A stretch of 64,000 nt of DNA from Chlorobium sp. (GTDB taxonomy: Bacteria; Bacteroidota; Chlorobiia; Chlorobiales; Chlorobiaceae), in NCBI GenBank assembly GCA_005862285.1, contig SZXW01000008.1, positions 31,909-95,908 on the forward strand, in the 5' to 3' direction. Under the pieces are notes generated by a model. That model did no database searches. It saw nothing but the letters and a program-made list of their open reading frames with translations, and had not been told where the DNA came from. Both the position numbers and the translations under genes were made by a program. Each line of letters opens with the position of its first letter. Positions within the stretch are counted from its first letter, which is position 1. Below, piece after piece: positions 36,940 through 46,667 of the stretch.

Positions 36940-37331
36940 AAAGTAATTACAACGGCACTACTCGTCTTCGTATGTTTTAACACCTGTGATTTCAATAATT
37001 GCAGATTTCCTTTCAATACTCATAAAAATTAAACAACAGATCCTGCTAAAAACTACTGATACTATACAAATTCATGAAGATATACCAAAATCCTTACAGA
37101 TGAATAACAAAGATTCATAGAGGTTTTCTCAGGATATCCCGGCACCTGTGGTGCACAAAATCAGGACAACCTACTTTATGTGGAATAAAGAGTGTATTTC
37201 ATGAAGAGACTCTGTATTTATTCTGGTGATTTTTGTAAAATTTTTATTACAATACTTAATAAGTCGGCTCAGTGAGCAGAATGGTTTGCTTATTACAGTC
37301 ATCTTCTTAACCACTAACAATCAGGAGAGCC
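36940..37331. other. Intergenic region upstream of the second chlorosome gene
   Basis: About 390 A/T-rich bases between divergent genes; no supported gene. AATCAGGAGAGCC just before 37332 is a good ribosome site. Promoters for both flanks must lie here; no motif could be singled out. Confidence 0.5.
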
Positions 37332-37559
37332 ATGTCAGACGGATTAAACATCAATATCTCTGGCCTTGTAGCCACAGTTCTTGACACTGCCGGAACAATT
37401 GTGAAAGTTCCGATCGACCTGCTGAATTCAGCTATCAAGACCGCTGTATCGATTATCGAACCTGCTGCCAAGTCAGCAACCGAACTCGCTGTCAGCGCGT
37501 TGAATACGGTCAGCCAGGTCCTGCAGAACGTTTCTTCAGCTGTTGCACCGAAGAAGTAA
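37332..37559 (+). CDS. Chlorosome envelope protein, CsmB/CsmF family (copy 2)
   Basis: 75 residues: MSDGLNINISGLVATVLDTA, then GTIVKVPIDLLNSAIKTAVS and IIEPAAKSATELAVSALNTV, ending VSSAVAPKK. Same length, helix pattern and KK terminus as the protein at 34108, but with the Pro-rich tail (VAPKK) usual in CsmB/CsmF. It should form part of the chlorosome envelope together with CsmA. A strong ribosome site (AGGAGAGCC) precedes the ATG and a strong terminator follows, as expected for an abundant monocistronic product. Confidence 0.88.
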   Translation: MSDGLNINISGLVATVLDTAGTIVKVPIDLLNSAIKTAVSIIEPAAKSATELAVSALNTVSQVLQNVSSAVAPKK

Positions 37560-37582
37560 AGCAGTCGTCAAAAAGCTGATTA

Positions 37583-37618
37583 AAAAAGCATCCTGTCCCG
37601 AGGGACAGGATGCTTTTT
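37583..37618 (+). terminator. Strong intrinsic terminator of the second chlorosome gene
   Basis: Perfect 16-base arms, AAAAAGCATCCTGTCC (37583-37598) and complement (37603-37618), loop CGAG, T run inside the 3' arm. Confidence 0.92.
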
Positions 37619-37681
37619 ACATTATCACTTACTCCGGCGATTACAACTGTCAATTCTGTTTAGCAATAATAGCTCCGATTT

Positions 37682-37750
37682 TGTCATTACGAGCAAAGCG
37701 AAGAATCCATAAATTATTTTATAGTAATAAAATGGATGCAGAATGACAGC
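37682..37750 (+). repeat. Dispersed TGTCATTACGAGC...GAAGAATCC repeat, copy 2, MITE-like
   Basis: TGTCATTACGAGCAAAGCGA then AGAATCCAT on the left, and its inverted counterpart ATGGATGCAGAATGACAG on the right, with an A/T-rich centre (ATTATTTTATAGTAATAA). About 68 bases, imperfectly palindromic, in an intergenic region. The left end matches copies at 12146 and 47951. Confidence 0.65.
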
Positions 37751-37833
37751 CCAGTTGCATGAATTTCCTTTCCTTCCAACTTATTGTTGCCGGATTAAAT
37801 TAATAATATCAGCTTCTTTTCAGATCGATTCTC

Positions 37834-38769
37834 CTAACGTATCGACTCGAGAAAACGCTCGGCATCGACAGCAGCCATACATCCCGTCCCTACCGCTGTA
37901 ACGGCCTGGCGGTAAGTGAAGTCCTGTACGTCACCACATGCAAAGACTCCTTTTACACTGGTTTCTGTCGATGACTTTTTCGTTATGATGTAGCCGTAAT
38001 CGTCAAGATCGATCTGTCCTCTGAACATTTCAGCATTCGGAGCGTGACCGATAGCCATGAAAACACCGTCGCATGCATGCTCTGTCAGCTCACCGGTAAT
38101 GACGTTTTTCAACCTGATCCCCGTCACTTTCTGACCATCTCCAAGGATTTCATCGATAACCTCATTGAGCATGGTACTGATCTTGGGATGTTTTCTTGCC
38201 CTGAGGCTCATAATTTTTGAAGCCCGGAACTCTTCACGGCGATGTACGAGGGTTACATGGGAAGCGAACTTTGTAAGGTAAAGGGCCTCTTCCATGGCCG
38301 TATCCCCTCCGCCGACAACAAATACCTTGCAGTCGCGGAAAAAAAAGCCGTCACAGGTGGCACATGCTGAAACTCCGCGGCCACGGTAACGGTTCTCCGA
38401 TTCTATACCGAGCCATTTGGCATTTGCTCCCGTGGCAATGATGAGAGTATGGGTAAGGAGTTCGCGCCCGTCTTCGAGAGTAAGGGCAAAAGGGCTTCTT
38501 GAAACATCTACTTCCGTAACGCTTCCATGTGTGAACTCGGCATTGAACTTTGCCGCCTGCTCTCGCATTTTCATCATGAGCTCGGGACCGGGAATACCGG
38601 CAGGAAAACCAGGAAAATTCTCGATATCGGTCGTTATCATCAACTGACCGCCCGGCTGATATCCATCGATGACAAGCGGCCTGAGGTTGGCCCTGCCAAG
38701 ATAAATAGCTGCGGTATAACCGGCCGGACCGGTCCCCATGATGATTACATCACGCACTTCATTGCCCAT
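37834..38769 (-). CDS. trxB: Thioredoxin-disulfide reductase
   Basis: 311 residues from ATG 38769 (MGNEVRDVIIMG); a TTG four codons upstream is possible. FAD-binding GTGPAGYTAAIYLGRA, redox-active SACATCDGFFFRDC (CxxC), NADPH-binding VVGGGDTAMEEA with VHRREEFRA, and FAD motif GVFACGDVQDFTYRQA. Transfers electrons from NADPH to thioredoxin. The trxA gene lies 80 bases upstream on the same strand, so the pair probably forms an operon. Confidence 0.96.
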   Translation of the reverse strand: MGNEVRDVIIMGTGPAGYTAAIYLGRANLRPLVIDGYQPGGQLMITTDIENFPGFPAGIPGPELMMKMREQAAKFNAEFTHGSVTEVDVSRSPFALTLEDGRELLTHTLIIATGANAKWLGIESENRYRGRGVSACATCDGFFFRDCKVFVVGGGDTAMEEALYLTKFASHVTLVHRREEFRASKIMSLRARKHPKISTMLNEVIDEILGDGQKVTGIRLKNVITGELTEHACDGVFMAIGHAPNAEMFRGQIDLDDYGYIITKKSSTETSVKGVFACGDVQDFTYRQAVTAVGTGCMAAVDAERFLESIR

Positions 38770-38849
38770 TGCGGTATCCAAGGATGGAGTTGTAAGGGAT
38801 AAACCTGACCCGTTGGAGGTAACGGGTCAGTGATTACTATATGGGAAGA

Positions 38850-39182
38850 TCAGCCGGCGATATACTGATCGATTTTCTTTGCGATCATGTTTTTCGGCAT
38901 TGCACCGACCATCTGATCGACAACCTCTCCGTTTTTGAAAAGCAGCATGGATGGTATGCTTCTGATACCGTATTTTGCTGCTGTACCGGGGTTTTCATCG
39001 ACATTGAGCTTGGCGATAACCGCTTTGCCTTCGTAGTCACCGGCCAGTTCCTCAATGACAGGGCCAAGCATCATACACGGACCGCACCAGGCTGCCCAGA
39101 AATCGACAAGCGCAACTTTATCGGCATCGAGGATCTCTGACTTGAAATTCTGATCTGTAGCTGTAAGATATTTTCCGCTCAT
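38850..39182 (-). CDS. trxA: Thioredoxin
   Basis: 110 residues with the canonical fold: VALVDFWAAWCGPCMMLGPV (redox CGPC), KLNVDENPGTAAKYGIRSIP (cis-Pro) and LLFKNGEVVDQMVGAMPK. Cytoplasmic disulfide reductant, reduced by the adjacent TrxB. Lies between dnaE (88 bases upstream) and trxB on the same strand. Normal length; start at 39182. Confidence 0.96.
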   Translation of the reverse strand: MSGKYLTATDQNFKSEILDADKVALVDFWAAWCGPCMMLGPVIEELAGDYEGKAVIAKLNVDENPGTAAKYGIRSIPSMLLFKNGEVVDQMVGAMPKNMIAKKIDQYIAG

Positions 39183-39270
39183 GTTATATCTCGTTAGAAT
39201 TGATTTTTAACTTTTCAACAAATAAAACCCTAAACTTATTAATTTAATAAAAATAATTCAGAATACCTTC

Positions 39271-42200
39271 CTATCCTGAAATTCTCACATTATCCGGTCC
39301 GAGAACTTCTTCGAGCTTTTCAATGGTGCTCTCTTCGGCATCGATCGGTGTACTGCGGGCAAAAAGAGTTATGGTCTCTATATTTTCACCCGACTGAGCT
39401 TTCAACTCGAATTCAACAGGTGTCCCGCCCCGGCAGGAATCACATATTTTTTTGAGCTTCGCGAGCTTATCCAGCTGCACCTGATCGTCAGCATCGACTT
39501 TCAGAACTACCTTCTTGACTAGGGTATGCCTGACCTTCTTGACAGGCACTATCTCCCTCACAAGAAGTTTCAGCATTCCACCACTCACTTCGGCTTCGGC
39601 AACAAGCATCAGAACCTCTTCCGGCTTGATGAGATGCCCATACTGCTCATAGACACTTGCAAATATGGTAAAATCGGCTTTACCGGTAAAATCCTCGATG
39701 CTGCCGAACATCATCTGCTTTCCTTTCCTGTCCTGATAGGGCTTCACCGAAACAATGATACCAATGACCTTGTACTGTTTGGATGGCACGACATCCTTGG
39801 CACTGAGCTGAAGGGTTGCAAATGCCTGCCAATCCCTGCGGAATGGAGAAAGAGGATGGCGGCTGAGATAAAAACCTACCAGTTTCTTTTCATGCATCAG
39901 CTTCTCTGCATCCGGCATGATATCGGCCTGGTCCATTTCGGGATAGTGCTCTTCCTCAAGGGGAGCTCCCTCTTCGGCGGTAAAGAAACCGCACTGGCCA
40001 AGGGTAACCGAACGGTTCTGCATCTGACCGAATTTAATTGCCTTGTCAATATTGGCAAGAAGTCTCGACCGGTGAGGATCGATTTCGTCAAAAGCACCGG
40101 CAAGTATAAGACATTCCAGAGACTTCCGGTTCATGACCCGCTGGTCGATCGAAGCGGCAAGATCGAAGAGGTTCTGGAAATCACGTTTCCTCCGCATCCT
40201 CGAGGTGACGATAGCCCTTGCCGCTCCTCCGACCTGCTTTATTGCACTCAGTCCGACACGGATAAAGGACCGTCCTGAATCATCCTCGACGGAAAAGAGC
40301 GCATCGCTTTTATTGATTGAAGGAGGCAGGGTGGTGATACCGAAACTTTTCGCTTCGTCGGTAAGGTGCTTCATCCGGTCGGTATCGCCTATTTCGCTGT
40401 TCAGGATCGCAGTCATGAACTCGATCGTATAATGGGCTTTCAGATAGCCTGTCCAGTATGCGAGCACTCCGTATGCTGCAGAATGGCTCTTGTTGAACCC
40501 GTAGCCGGCAAACTCGGCCATCAGTTCAAAAACCCTTGTCGCAAGGGTATCGTGCACTCCCTTGGTAACGGCACCCTCGACAAAGTCCACCTTGTACTTC
40601 TCCATGATCTCGGGTTTTTTCTTGCCCATGGCCTTCCGGAGATTGTCGGCCTTTGCGAGGGAAAAACCGCCCATGACCTGGGAAATCTGCATCACCTGCT
40701 CCTGATAGACAATGACACCGTAAGTTTCCTTGAGGATATCCTCGAGCATCGGATGCATGTAATCGATAGCTTCCCTGCCGTGCTTCCGGTCCACGAAAAG
40801 GTCTACGGCATTGCGTTTCTCGTCGATACGCGCATTGAGAGCACCCGGACGGTAAAGGGCGCTCATCGCTATGATATCCCCGATCTGGGTCGGCTGAAGC
40901 CGGGTCATGTAGCTCTGCATGCCGGAAGACTCGAACTGGAAAATGCCGGCCATCTTTCCGTCCTGGAAGATCCTGAATGTCTTCCTGTCGTTCATCGGAA
41001 CTTTTTCAAGGTCGATATCAAGCCCGTGCCGCCTCTTGATAAGCTTGAGGGTTTCATCGATAACCGCGAGGGTCTCGAGGCCGAGATAGTCGATCTTGAG
41101 CAGCCCGGCCGTTTCGATCCAGTTCTTGTCGAACTGCGTGACGACCTGTTTTTCATCAATGTCATCGGCTGATTTTCCTTTCGACGACTCCTGTTCATCG
41201 AGATCGAATTCATCGGCATATTTGCGGACCTCGGTCTCGATCTTGTTGGAAACATAGAGCGGGACCTGCTCCTCAAGCGCGCCATCGGTGATCACAACCG
41301 CACCGGCATGCATGGAGACGTTGCGTGCCCGGCCCTCGAGAGCTTTGGCATACTCCATAAGCTCCCTGTTCCCGGTTGTGCTTTCGGCATATTGCTTCAG
41401 TTCTTTGACTTCGCTCAATGCCTTTTCGAGCGTGATCCCGGGCTTTCCGGGCACCAGTTTCGCAAGTTTATCAACGATGGGAAGTGGCATGTCGAGCACA
41501 CGGCCCGCATCGCGGATGGCCGCCTTGGCACCGAGTGTACCGATTGCGATAACCTTTGCCACGCTTTCCGTACCGTACTTCTCCACCGTATACTCGAGAA
41601 CTTTCTGCTTCCCGACAGGGGTGAAATCGATATCGATATCCGGCATCGACAATCGTTCAGGATTTAAAAACCGTTCGAAAAGCAGTTTGTACCTCAGTGG
41701 ATCGATCCTTGTGATCCCTGTCAGGTAAGCCACGATGCTCCCCGCAGCCGATCCCCTGCCCGGCCCTACGGAATAACCGAGGCGGCGTGAAGCCGCTATA
41801 AGATCGCTGACGATGAGGAAGTAGGAGCTGAAGCCCATTTTTTCGATCACGCCAAGCTCGAGATCGATACGTGAACGCACTTCCTCGTTCGATATGCCTT
41901 CCTTTTCGCAGTCGGCATATTTCTCTTTCGCGCCCTCCCATGTCAGATGCCGCAGGTATTCGACCTCGCTATTGAAACTCTCAGGCAGAGGGAACTGAGG
42001 TAGCACGGGATCTTTCTGGGTGAAATTGAAGGCGCACTGCCCCGCAATCCGAAGAGTGTTGCTGATTTCGCCATGTTCGTCGGTGAACAGCATACTCATT
42101 TCTTCTGCACTTTTCAGGTAATGATCGTTCCCGGGAAGTGCATGGAGCGTCTGGCTGGAAAGTTTTTCCTTGGTCCTGATCGCAACCATCGCCCTGTAGC

Positions 42201-42840
42201 ATCCGGCATCCTTCCTTTCGAGATAATGGACATTGTTGGTCGCTACGAGGCCGACATTGAATTTGTCCGCGATTGCCATGGTCTCACGGATCAGTTTTTC
42301 ATCGAAAGGCATGTTGTGGCGCTGCAGTTCCAGATAAAAATTGCAGCCGAAGATCTCCTGGTAGTATCCCGTAAACCGTTCGGCCTCTTTCGTTGAACCG
42401 GCAATCAGTTCCCTCCCTATACGCCCCGAACTGTAGCACGAAAGGCACACGAGGCCGTCATTATAGGTTTCGAGCAGCCTGCTCTCGATATGGGGCATGC
42501 CATTGACAAAACCCTCTTTTGAGGCCCTTGACAAGAGGATGCAGAGGTTTTTATAACCGGTTTCATTTTTCACCAGCAGCACCAGCGATGGTGAAACAGC
42601 ATTGCGTGCCGTCTGGTGGGAATCGGATTCAAGCAGCAGCAGCTCGCTTCCGATAATCAGCTTGATGCCTGCGTTTCTGGCATCGCTGAAAAGTTCCGGC
42701 ATATTGAAGATCGCACAGTAATCTGTTACGGCAACAGCTGACATGCCGAACCCTGCAGCCTTTGTAAAAAGCTGGCCCGGAAAGATCGGGCTGCTCTGCA
42801 TGGAGTAATGTGTATGTACGTGAAGATGAACGAAGTCCAT
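39271..42840 (-). CDS. dnaE: DNA polymerase III alpha subunit
   Basis: 1189 residues from ATG 42840 (MDFVHLHVHTHYSMQSSPIF). N-terminal PHP domain (HLHVHTHYSM) to about 280; polymerase palm with LSMPDIDIDFTPVGKQ (catalytic Asp pair), fingers with HAGAVVIT and YQEQVMQISQ, a helix-hairpin-helix region near 850-930, and a C-terminal OB-fold near 1010-1090 (VIGIIVSVKPYQDRKGKQM). Replicative polymerase core subunit. C-terminal part (ESTIEKLEEVLGPDN) is the tau-binding region. Likely monocistronic or co-transcribed with trxA/trxB downstream; the gap to trxA is 88 bases. Confidence 0.95.
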   Translation of the reverse strand: MDFVHLHVHTHYSMQSSPIFPGQLFTKAAGFGMSAVAVTDYCAIFNMPELFSDARNAGIKLIIGSELLLLESDSHQTARNAVSPSLVLLVKNETGYKNLCILLSRASKEGFVNGMPHIESRLLETYNDGLVCLSCYSSGRIGRELIAGSTKEAERFTGYYQEIFGCNFYLELQRHNMPFDEKLIRETMAIADKFNVGLVATNNVHYLERKDAGCYRAMVAIRTKEKLSSQTLHALPGNDHYLKSAEEMSMLFTDEHGEISNTLRIAGQCAFNFTQKDPVLPQFPLPESFNSEVEYLRHLTWEGAKEKYADCEKEGISNEEVRSRIDLELGVIEKMGFSSYFLIVSDLIAASRRLGYSVGPGRGSAAGSIVAYLTGITRIDPLRYKLLFERFLNPERLSMPDIDIDFTPVGKQKVLEYTVEKYGTESVAKVIAIGTLGAKAAIRDAGRVLDMPLPIVDKLAKLVPGKPGITLEKALSEVKELKQYAESTTGNRELMEYAKALEGRARNVSMHAGAVVITDGALEEQVPLYVSNKIETEVRKYADEFDLDEQESSKGKSADDIDEKQVVTQFDKNWIETAGLLKIDYLGLETLAVIDETLKLIKRRHGLDIDLEKVPMNDRKTFRIFQDGKMAGIFQFESSGMQSYMTRLQPTQIGDIIAMSALYRPGALNARIDEKRNAVDLFVDRKHGREAIDYMHPMLEDILKETYGVIVYQEQVMQISQVMGGFSLAKADNLRKAMGKKKPEIMEKYKVDFVEGAVTKGVHDTLATRVFELMAEFAGYGFNKSHSAAYGVLAYWTGYLKAHYTIEFMTAILNSEIGDTDRMKHLTDEAKSFGITTLPPSINKSDALFSVEDDSGRSFIRVGLSAIKQVGGAARAIVTSRMRRKRDFQNLFDLAASIDQRVMNRKSLECLILAGAFDEIDPHRSRLLANIDKAIKFGQMQNRSVTLGQCGFFTAEEGAPLEEEHYPEMDQADIMPDAEKLMHEKKLVGFYLSRHPLSPFRRDWQAFATLQLSAKDVVPSKQYKVIGIIVSVKPYQDRKGKQMMFGSIEDFTGKADFTIFASVYEQYGHLIKPEEVLMLVAEAEVSGGMLKLLVREIVPVKKVRHTLVKKVVLKVDADDQVQLDKLAKLKKICDSCRGGTPVEFELKAQSGENIETITLFARSTPIDAEESTIEKLEEVLGPDNVRISG

Positions 42841-43002
42841 AAAATAACCGATTTTTCCTGATGTCTGAAGCAATGCAACGAACTTCAGAACTTATTGCCT
42901 TACAGGTTTGTGGTAAATATAAGGGAAGTTCTTTTGAAAAACGGGGGGATTGATTTTTCCTCAGGGATTTATGTCAAAAGCTGCCTGTTCCGGTCACGGT
43001 GT

Positions 43003-44098
43003 TCATAATCGATATAAACTGATGTTTCCGGACTGTTTTCCGCTTTGTGACTGTTGTTCGAGAATTTCATAATAAAGTTTCTCGTAGTTACTGACCATGA
43101 TGTCGGATAAAAAACGGCGTTCGAACTCCTCTCTGCAGGCTTTCCTTGAAATAATGCCTACGGAGGTGATGGCTTCTATGAAATCGAGCTTGTTTTCACA
43201 GACAAAGCCGGTCATGCGGTTCGTGACGATCTCCGGGGCAGAGCCGCATTTCCTCACAATCACTGGAGTTCCGGAGGCAAGGGATTCAATCATGACCAGG
43301 CCGAAGGGTTCCGGCCAGTCTATGGTATTGAGAAGCGCTTTTGCATTTTTCAACAGTTCCCTTTTTTGCTGATCATTCACCTCCCCGACATAATCGATGA
43401 GCGGATGATCGAGCAGAGGCCTGATCTTTCTTTCAAAAAACACTCTGTCGCTCGGATCAATTTTCGCGGCTATCTTTAGAGGTATCTGGCAGGCTCTGGC
43501 CAGCATGATCGCCTGTTCAGGTTTTTTTTCCTCCGAAAAACGTCCGAGATAGAGAAAATATTCGCCAGGTTTTTCATTGTAATCGAAACAGGAGGGAGGG
43601 TAACCATGATAAATCGTTTTCACCCGGTTGATATCTTTGACCGGTATTCGCTGAGCATCGCTTATCGACACGTAGAATATATCCCGGCACCAGTCAAGTA
43701 CCTTCATATAATCCGAGATATCGAGCCGTCCATGCATGGTAAGGGCCGTAGGTACTTTTGAGCGGCAGGCATAGGGCAGGGTCATGTACTCAAGATGGGA
43801 ATGAATTATGTCGAACCTGTCGATCATTTTTTCATAAACCATGCCGAGCATCATCATAGACATGATTTCAGGAACATGCTTTTTTCTTCCGAGACGGATG
43901 CTTTCACGGACCGGGGAAACAAGCCTTGCGCTTGTGATTGAATCCCCCGATGCAAAAAGAGTTACTTCATGGCCGCGCTGGACGAGGCCATTGGTCAGAT
44001 AATAGACAACCCTTTCCTTTCCTTTCCTTTCCTCCGTATTTTTTAGGCGGCACGCGCTCGATAAGCGGAGCGATCTGTGCGATTCTCAATCTTTTCAT
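43003..44098 (-). pseudogene. GT4 glycosyltransferase, out of frame at a 5-bp repeat (probably phase-variable)
   Basis: The full gene starts at ATG 44098 (MKRLRIAQIAPLIERVPPKK) with GGGAAGGG upstream, 21 bases after the GH65 gene. Residues 19-23 are KKYGG; then comes (GGAAA)x4 at 44011-44032, after which the frame is wrong. In the next frame the protein resumes RVVYYLTNGLVQRGHEVTLF and runs on to MSMMMLGMVYEKM, and through a normal GT-B C-terminus (YFLYLGRFSEEKKPEQAIML, EPFGLVMIESLASGTPVIVR). Two or five copies restore a frame reading YGGKERVVYYL, where family members have YGGTERVVYYL. With four copies the gene is off. Predicted target: a surface or storage glycan, given the GH65 neighbour. 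Confidence 0.85.
44011..44032 (-). repeat. Pentanucleotide repeat (GGAAA)x4 in the GT4 gene
   Basis: On the plus strand CC followed by four TTTCC units. The unit length of five means a gain or loss of one copy shifts the frame. The repeat interrupts the N-terminal nucleotide-binding loop of the glycosyltransferase. Confidence 0.95.
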
Positions 44099-44119
44099 CT
44101 TCCCTTCCCGCATTCATCA

Positions 44120-46483
44120 TCATGAAACGCAATATTGCAGTTCATGCTTCCTGTTCGTTGCGACCGCATAGGTTTTACGGTAGAGGCTCAGGGGAAGCAA
44201 CTGCTCTTCTCCGGCGGTTATCAGGACAGAAACCCTGTCGTGATATACGGTAATATCGACGGTTCTTTCTTTCCAGCGGACCCTGAACGAAAGGCTTTCC
44301 CATTTTTTCGGAAGCCATGGTCTCAGCACCAGGCGATCAGATTTGATCGAAAATCCTCCGAAACCGTACACCACGGTCTGCCATGTGCCGCCGACCGCCG
44401 CTGCATGAATACCGAAAGCGGTGTTTTCATGCAGGTTTTCGAGATCGAACATGGCGGTTTTCATGAAATAGTTGTATGCTTTCGAACGGCGTCCGGCCGA
44501 CAAACCCATCATGGCATGCATGCAGTGGCTCAGCGATGACTTGTGAGCTGTCCTGATTTCGTAAAAATCAAAATTCGCCGTTTTTTCCTCTTCACTGAAT
44601 GCATGAGGAAACAGAAGCATCATGGCAAGCACATCCGCCTGCTTGATCAGTCGGGTTGTTTGAATATTTCTGAAATTGACCCCCCGAGGAAGCAAAGGAT
44701 GGGATTTGCGGTCAAATGCTTCGATGATATAATCCTTCAGTGAGAAATAGCCGTCGAACTGCTCAAAAAGCTTCGATTCCGGATCATAGTTGAGTTTCAG
44801 ATTGCGGCTTATATCGAACCACGCATCAACCTCCGCTTTCAGCAGCGCCAACCTCTCCGAGAGACCTTCCAGAAAGCCCGGATCGTTTCTGTTCATATAT
44901 TTATACAGGAGCACGGCAAGATTGAGATGCCATCGCACGATGAAATTGGTGTAGGCATTGTTGTCCACATGTTCATGAAACTCGTCAGGACCGATAACAC
45001 AACGGATTTCATAGGAGGTACCAGCTTTCACAACCCTCGATGCCCAGAACCTCGCGGTCAGAAAAACCATTTCAAGCCCGTAATCGAGAAGAAACTTTTC
45101 GTCGCCGGTAACGCGGAAATACTTTTCAACGCCGTAAATGACATCGGAAACGATATGGTCTTCCTCGGTGCCGGTATAGATAAGCCTTATTTTCCGTTCA
45201 AGCTTCGAAGCAAACCTTGGAGTGACATCCTCTCCGGTCGTTGCGGACTCCCAGGCGAATTTGGCACCCTGGCAACCCATTTTCTCGGCGTTTTTTTTTG
45301 CTCCGTCAAGCGTGTTGAACCGGTACAGCAGCATGTTCCTTGCTATGTGAGGAAAATTGTATATGAAAAACGGCAGGACAAATATTTCCGTATCCCAGAA
45401 TATGTGGCCGAGATAACCTTCGGAACTGAGAAATTTTGCCCCGATACTTGCAGGTCGGGAAGGGCCGTTTATCAGAAGCTGGTAAATGTTGAACCGCAGG
45501 GCATGCTGGGCTTTGTCATCACCGATGATCCTGATATCAGCCTGCTCCCATTTCTTTTCCCATGCTTCGAGATGCTTCGTTATTTCAGCATATGCGCCAC
45601 GCCGTATAAAGGATTTCAGCCGGCATACAGAGCCGTTGAACATCCTGTCCTGAGGAATTTCCCGGCTCGTCACCACAACGGCAAGTTTTTCGAAAACATA
45701 GGTTTCGCCTTTCCGGGCGTCGATACTGATTTCATTGGTGAATTTCTCACCATAGATTCTCGGTTCGACACGATAGCTGTCAATCGAAGGCAAAACAAGC
45801 TTCCAGGAAGCAGCCTCCGATATCCGAATTCCGCGTTCCCTTGTTTTCATTTCAAGATACATGAAGCTCTTGCCGCGCTCTATTCTTTCCAGCTGAAGAT
45901 GCTTGAGCATCTCTCTCGGGAAATAGCCCCTGTTGCAGACTTCACCGTTCAGGCCGGTGAAAACCCTGATGGTTCCGGAAAAATTTCTCGGGGTAACTTT
46001 GACGAGCATGTAACCGAGATGGTCAGCATGCATGAAAACCAGTCGGATAGTCTCGAACGTGATGATTTTTCCGTGGGGGTTCCTAAAGGTTGTTTTACGG
46101 TGAAGGACTCCTTTCTTCATGTCGAGAATCTGCTCATGCCAGAGAGCCTTGCAGGTTGACAGACAGAACTTGTGCCCCTCGCTCCAGACCGAAACATCGG
46201 TCCACATGGGACATTTGACCAGTTCTTCAACCGCGGCTTCCGATTTGTCGTAAATCCCGCTGAGGTACATCCCGCCGTAATGTCCTGGCGGCAATTCCTC
46301 GAGGCTGCCCCGGATATTGAGATAGCCGTTTCCGATGGTAAGCAGGGACTCGTTGACCTGTATGCTTTTCTCTGTATTGCGAAATCCCTTTCTTCGCAAC
46401 AGCCACTCATCAGACGAGAGAGAAAGCAGTTCTTCGCTAACCGAAACTGCCGGGAAATTTTTCTGTAAAGAACGCCGTTCCAT
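44120..46483 (-). CDS. GH65 glycoside phosphorylase/hydrolase (trehalose/maltose/kojibiose-type)
   Basis: 787 residues from ATG 46483, which has GAGGAG eight bases upstream (a GTG at 46492 has no room for it). GH65 order: beta-sandwich N-domain (FRNTEKSIQVNESLLTIGNG), helical linker, (alpha/alpha)6 barrel with FWDTEIFVLPFF (substrate-binding Asp/Glu) and CVIGPDEFHEHVDNNAYTNF (catalytic Glu), a phosphate-binding style region in HKSSLSHCMHAMM, and a C-terminal beta domain. Enzymes of the family split alpha-glucosyl disaccharides with phosphate. Substrate not distinguishable. The GT4 gene follows 21 bases downstream in the same operon. Confidence 0.9.
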   Translation of the reverse strand: MERRSLQKNFPAVSVSEELLSLSSDEWLLRRKGFRNTEKSIQVNESLLTIGNGYLNIRGSLEELPPGHYGGMYLSGIYDKSEAAVEELVKCPMWTDVSVWSEGHKFCLSTCKALWHEQILDMKKGVLHRKTTFRNPHGKIITFETIRLVFMHADHLGYMLVKVTPRNFSGTIRVFTGLNGEVCNRGYFPREMLKHLQLERIERGKSFMYLEMKTRERGIRISEAASWKLVLPSIDSYRVEPRIYGEKFTNEISIDARKGETYVFEKLAVVVTSREIPQDRMFNGSVCRLKSFIRRGAYAEITKHLEAWEKKWEQADIRIIGDDKAQHALRFNIYQLLINGPSRPASIGAKFLSSEGYLGHIFWDTEIFVLPFFIYNFPHIARNMLLYRFNTLDGAKKNAEKMGCQGAKFAWESATTGEDVTPRFASKLERKIRLIYTGTEEDHIVSDVIYGVEKYFRVTGDEKFLLDYGLEMVFLTARFWASRVVKAGTSYEIRCVIGPDEFHEHVDNNAYTNFIVRWHLNLAVLLYKYMNRNDPGFLEGLSERLALLKAEVDAWFDISRNLKLNYDPESKLFEQFDGYFSLKDYIIEAFDRKSHPLLPRGVNFRNIQTTRLIKQADVLAMMLLFPHAFSEEEKTANFDFYEIRTAHKSSLSHCMHAMMGLSAGRRSKAYNYFMKTAMFDLENLHENTAFGIHAAAVGGTWQTVVYGFGGFSIKSDRLVLRPWLPKKWESLSFRVRWKERTVDITVYHDRVSVLITAGEEQLLPLSLYRKTYAVATNRKHELQYCVS

Positions 46484-46667
46484 AACATACACTCCTCATA
46501 GTTTACCAGTAATAAGCTGAAAACTCGTCGTGCGATTGATGAACCGTACAGGAAATCGAATTTTCTATAAACGATTCATCCCGATTAATAGTTTATTCTT
46601 GCCGTCGCGGGAGTAGTTTGTTCAAACACTGATATGGAATTAACAGTGGAGTTTTTTCCCCTCTGTT

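Noticed and set aside
45000..46159. 410-residue plus frame opposite GH65
   Set aside because: Antisense to a gene with clear GH65 active-site motifs.
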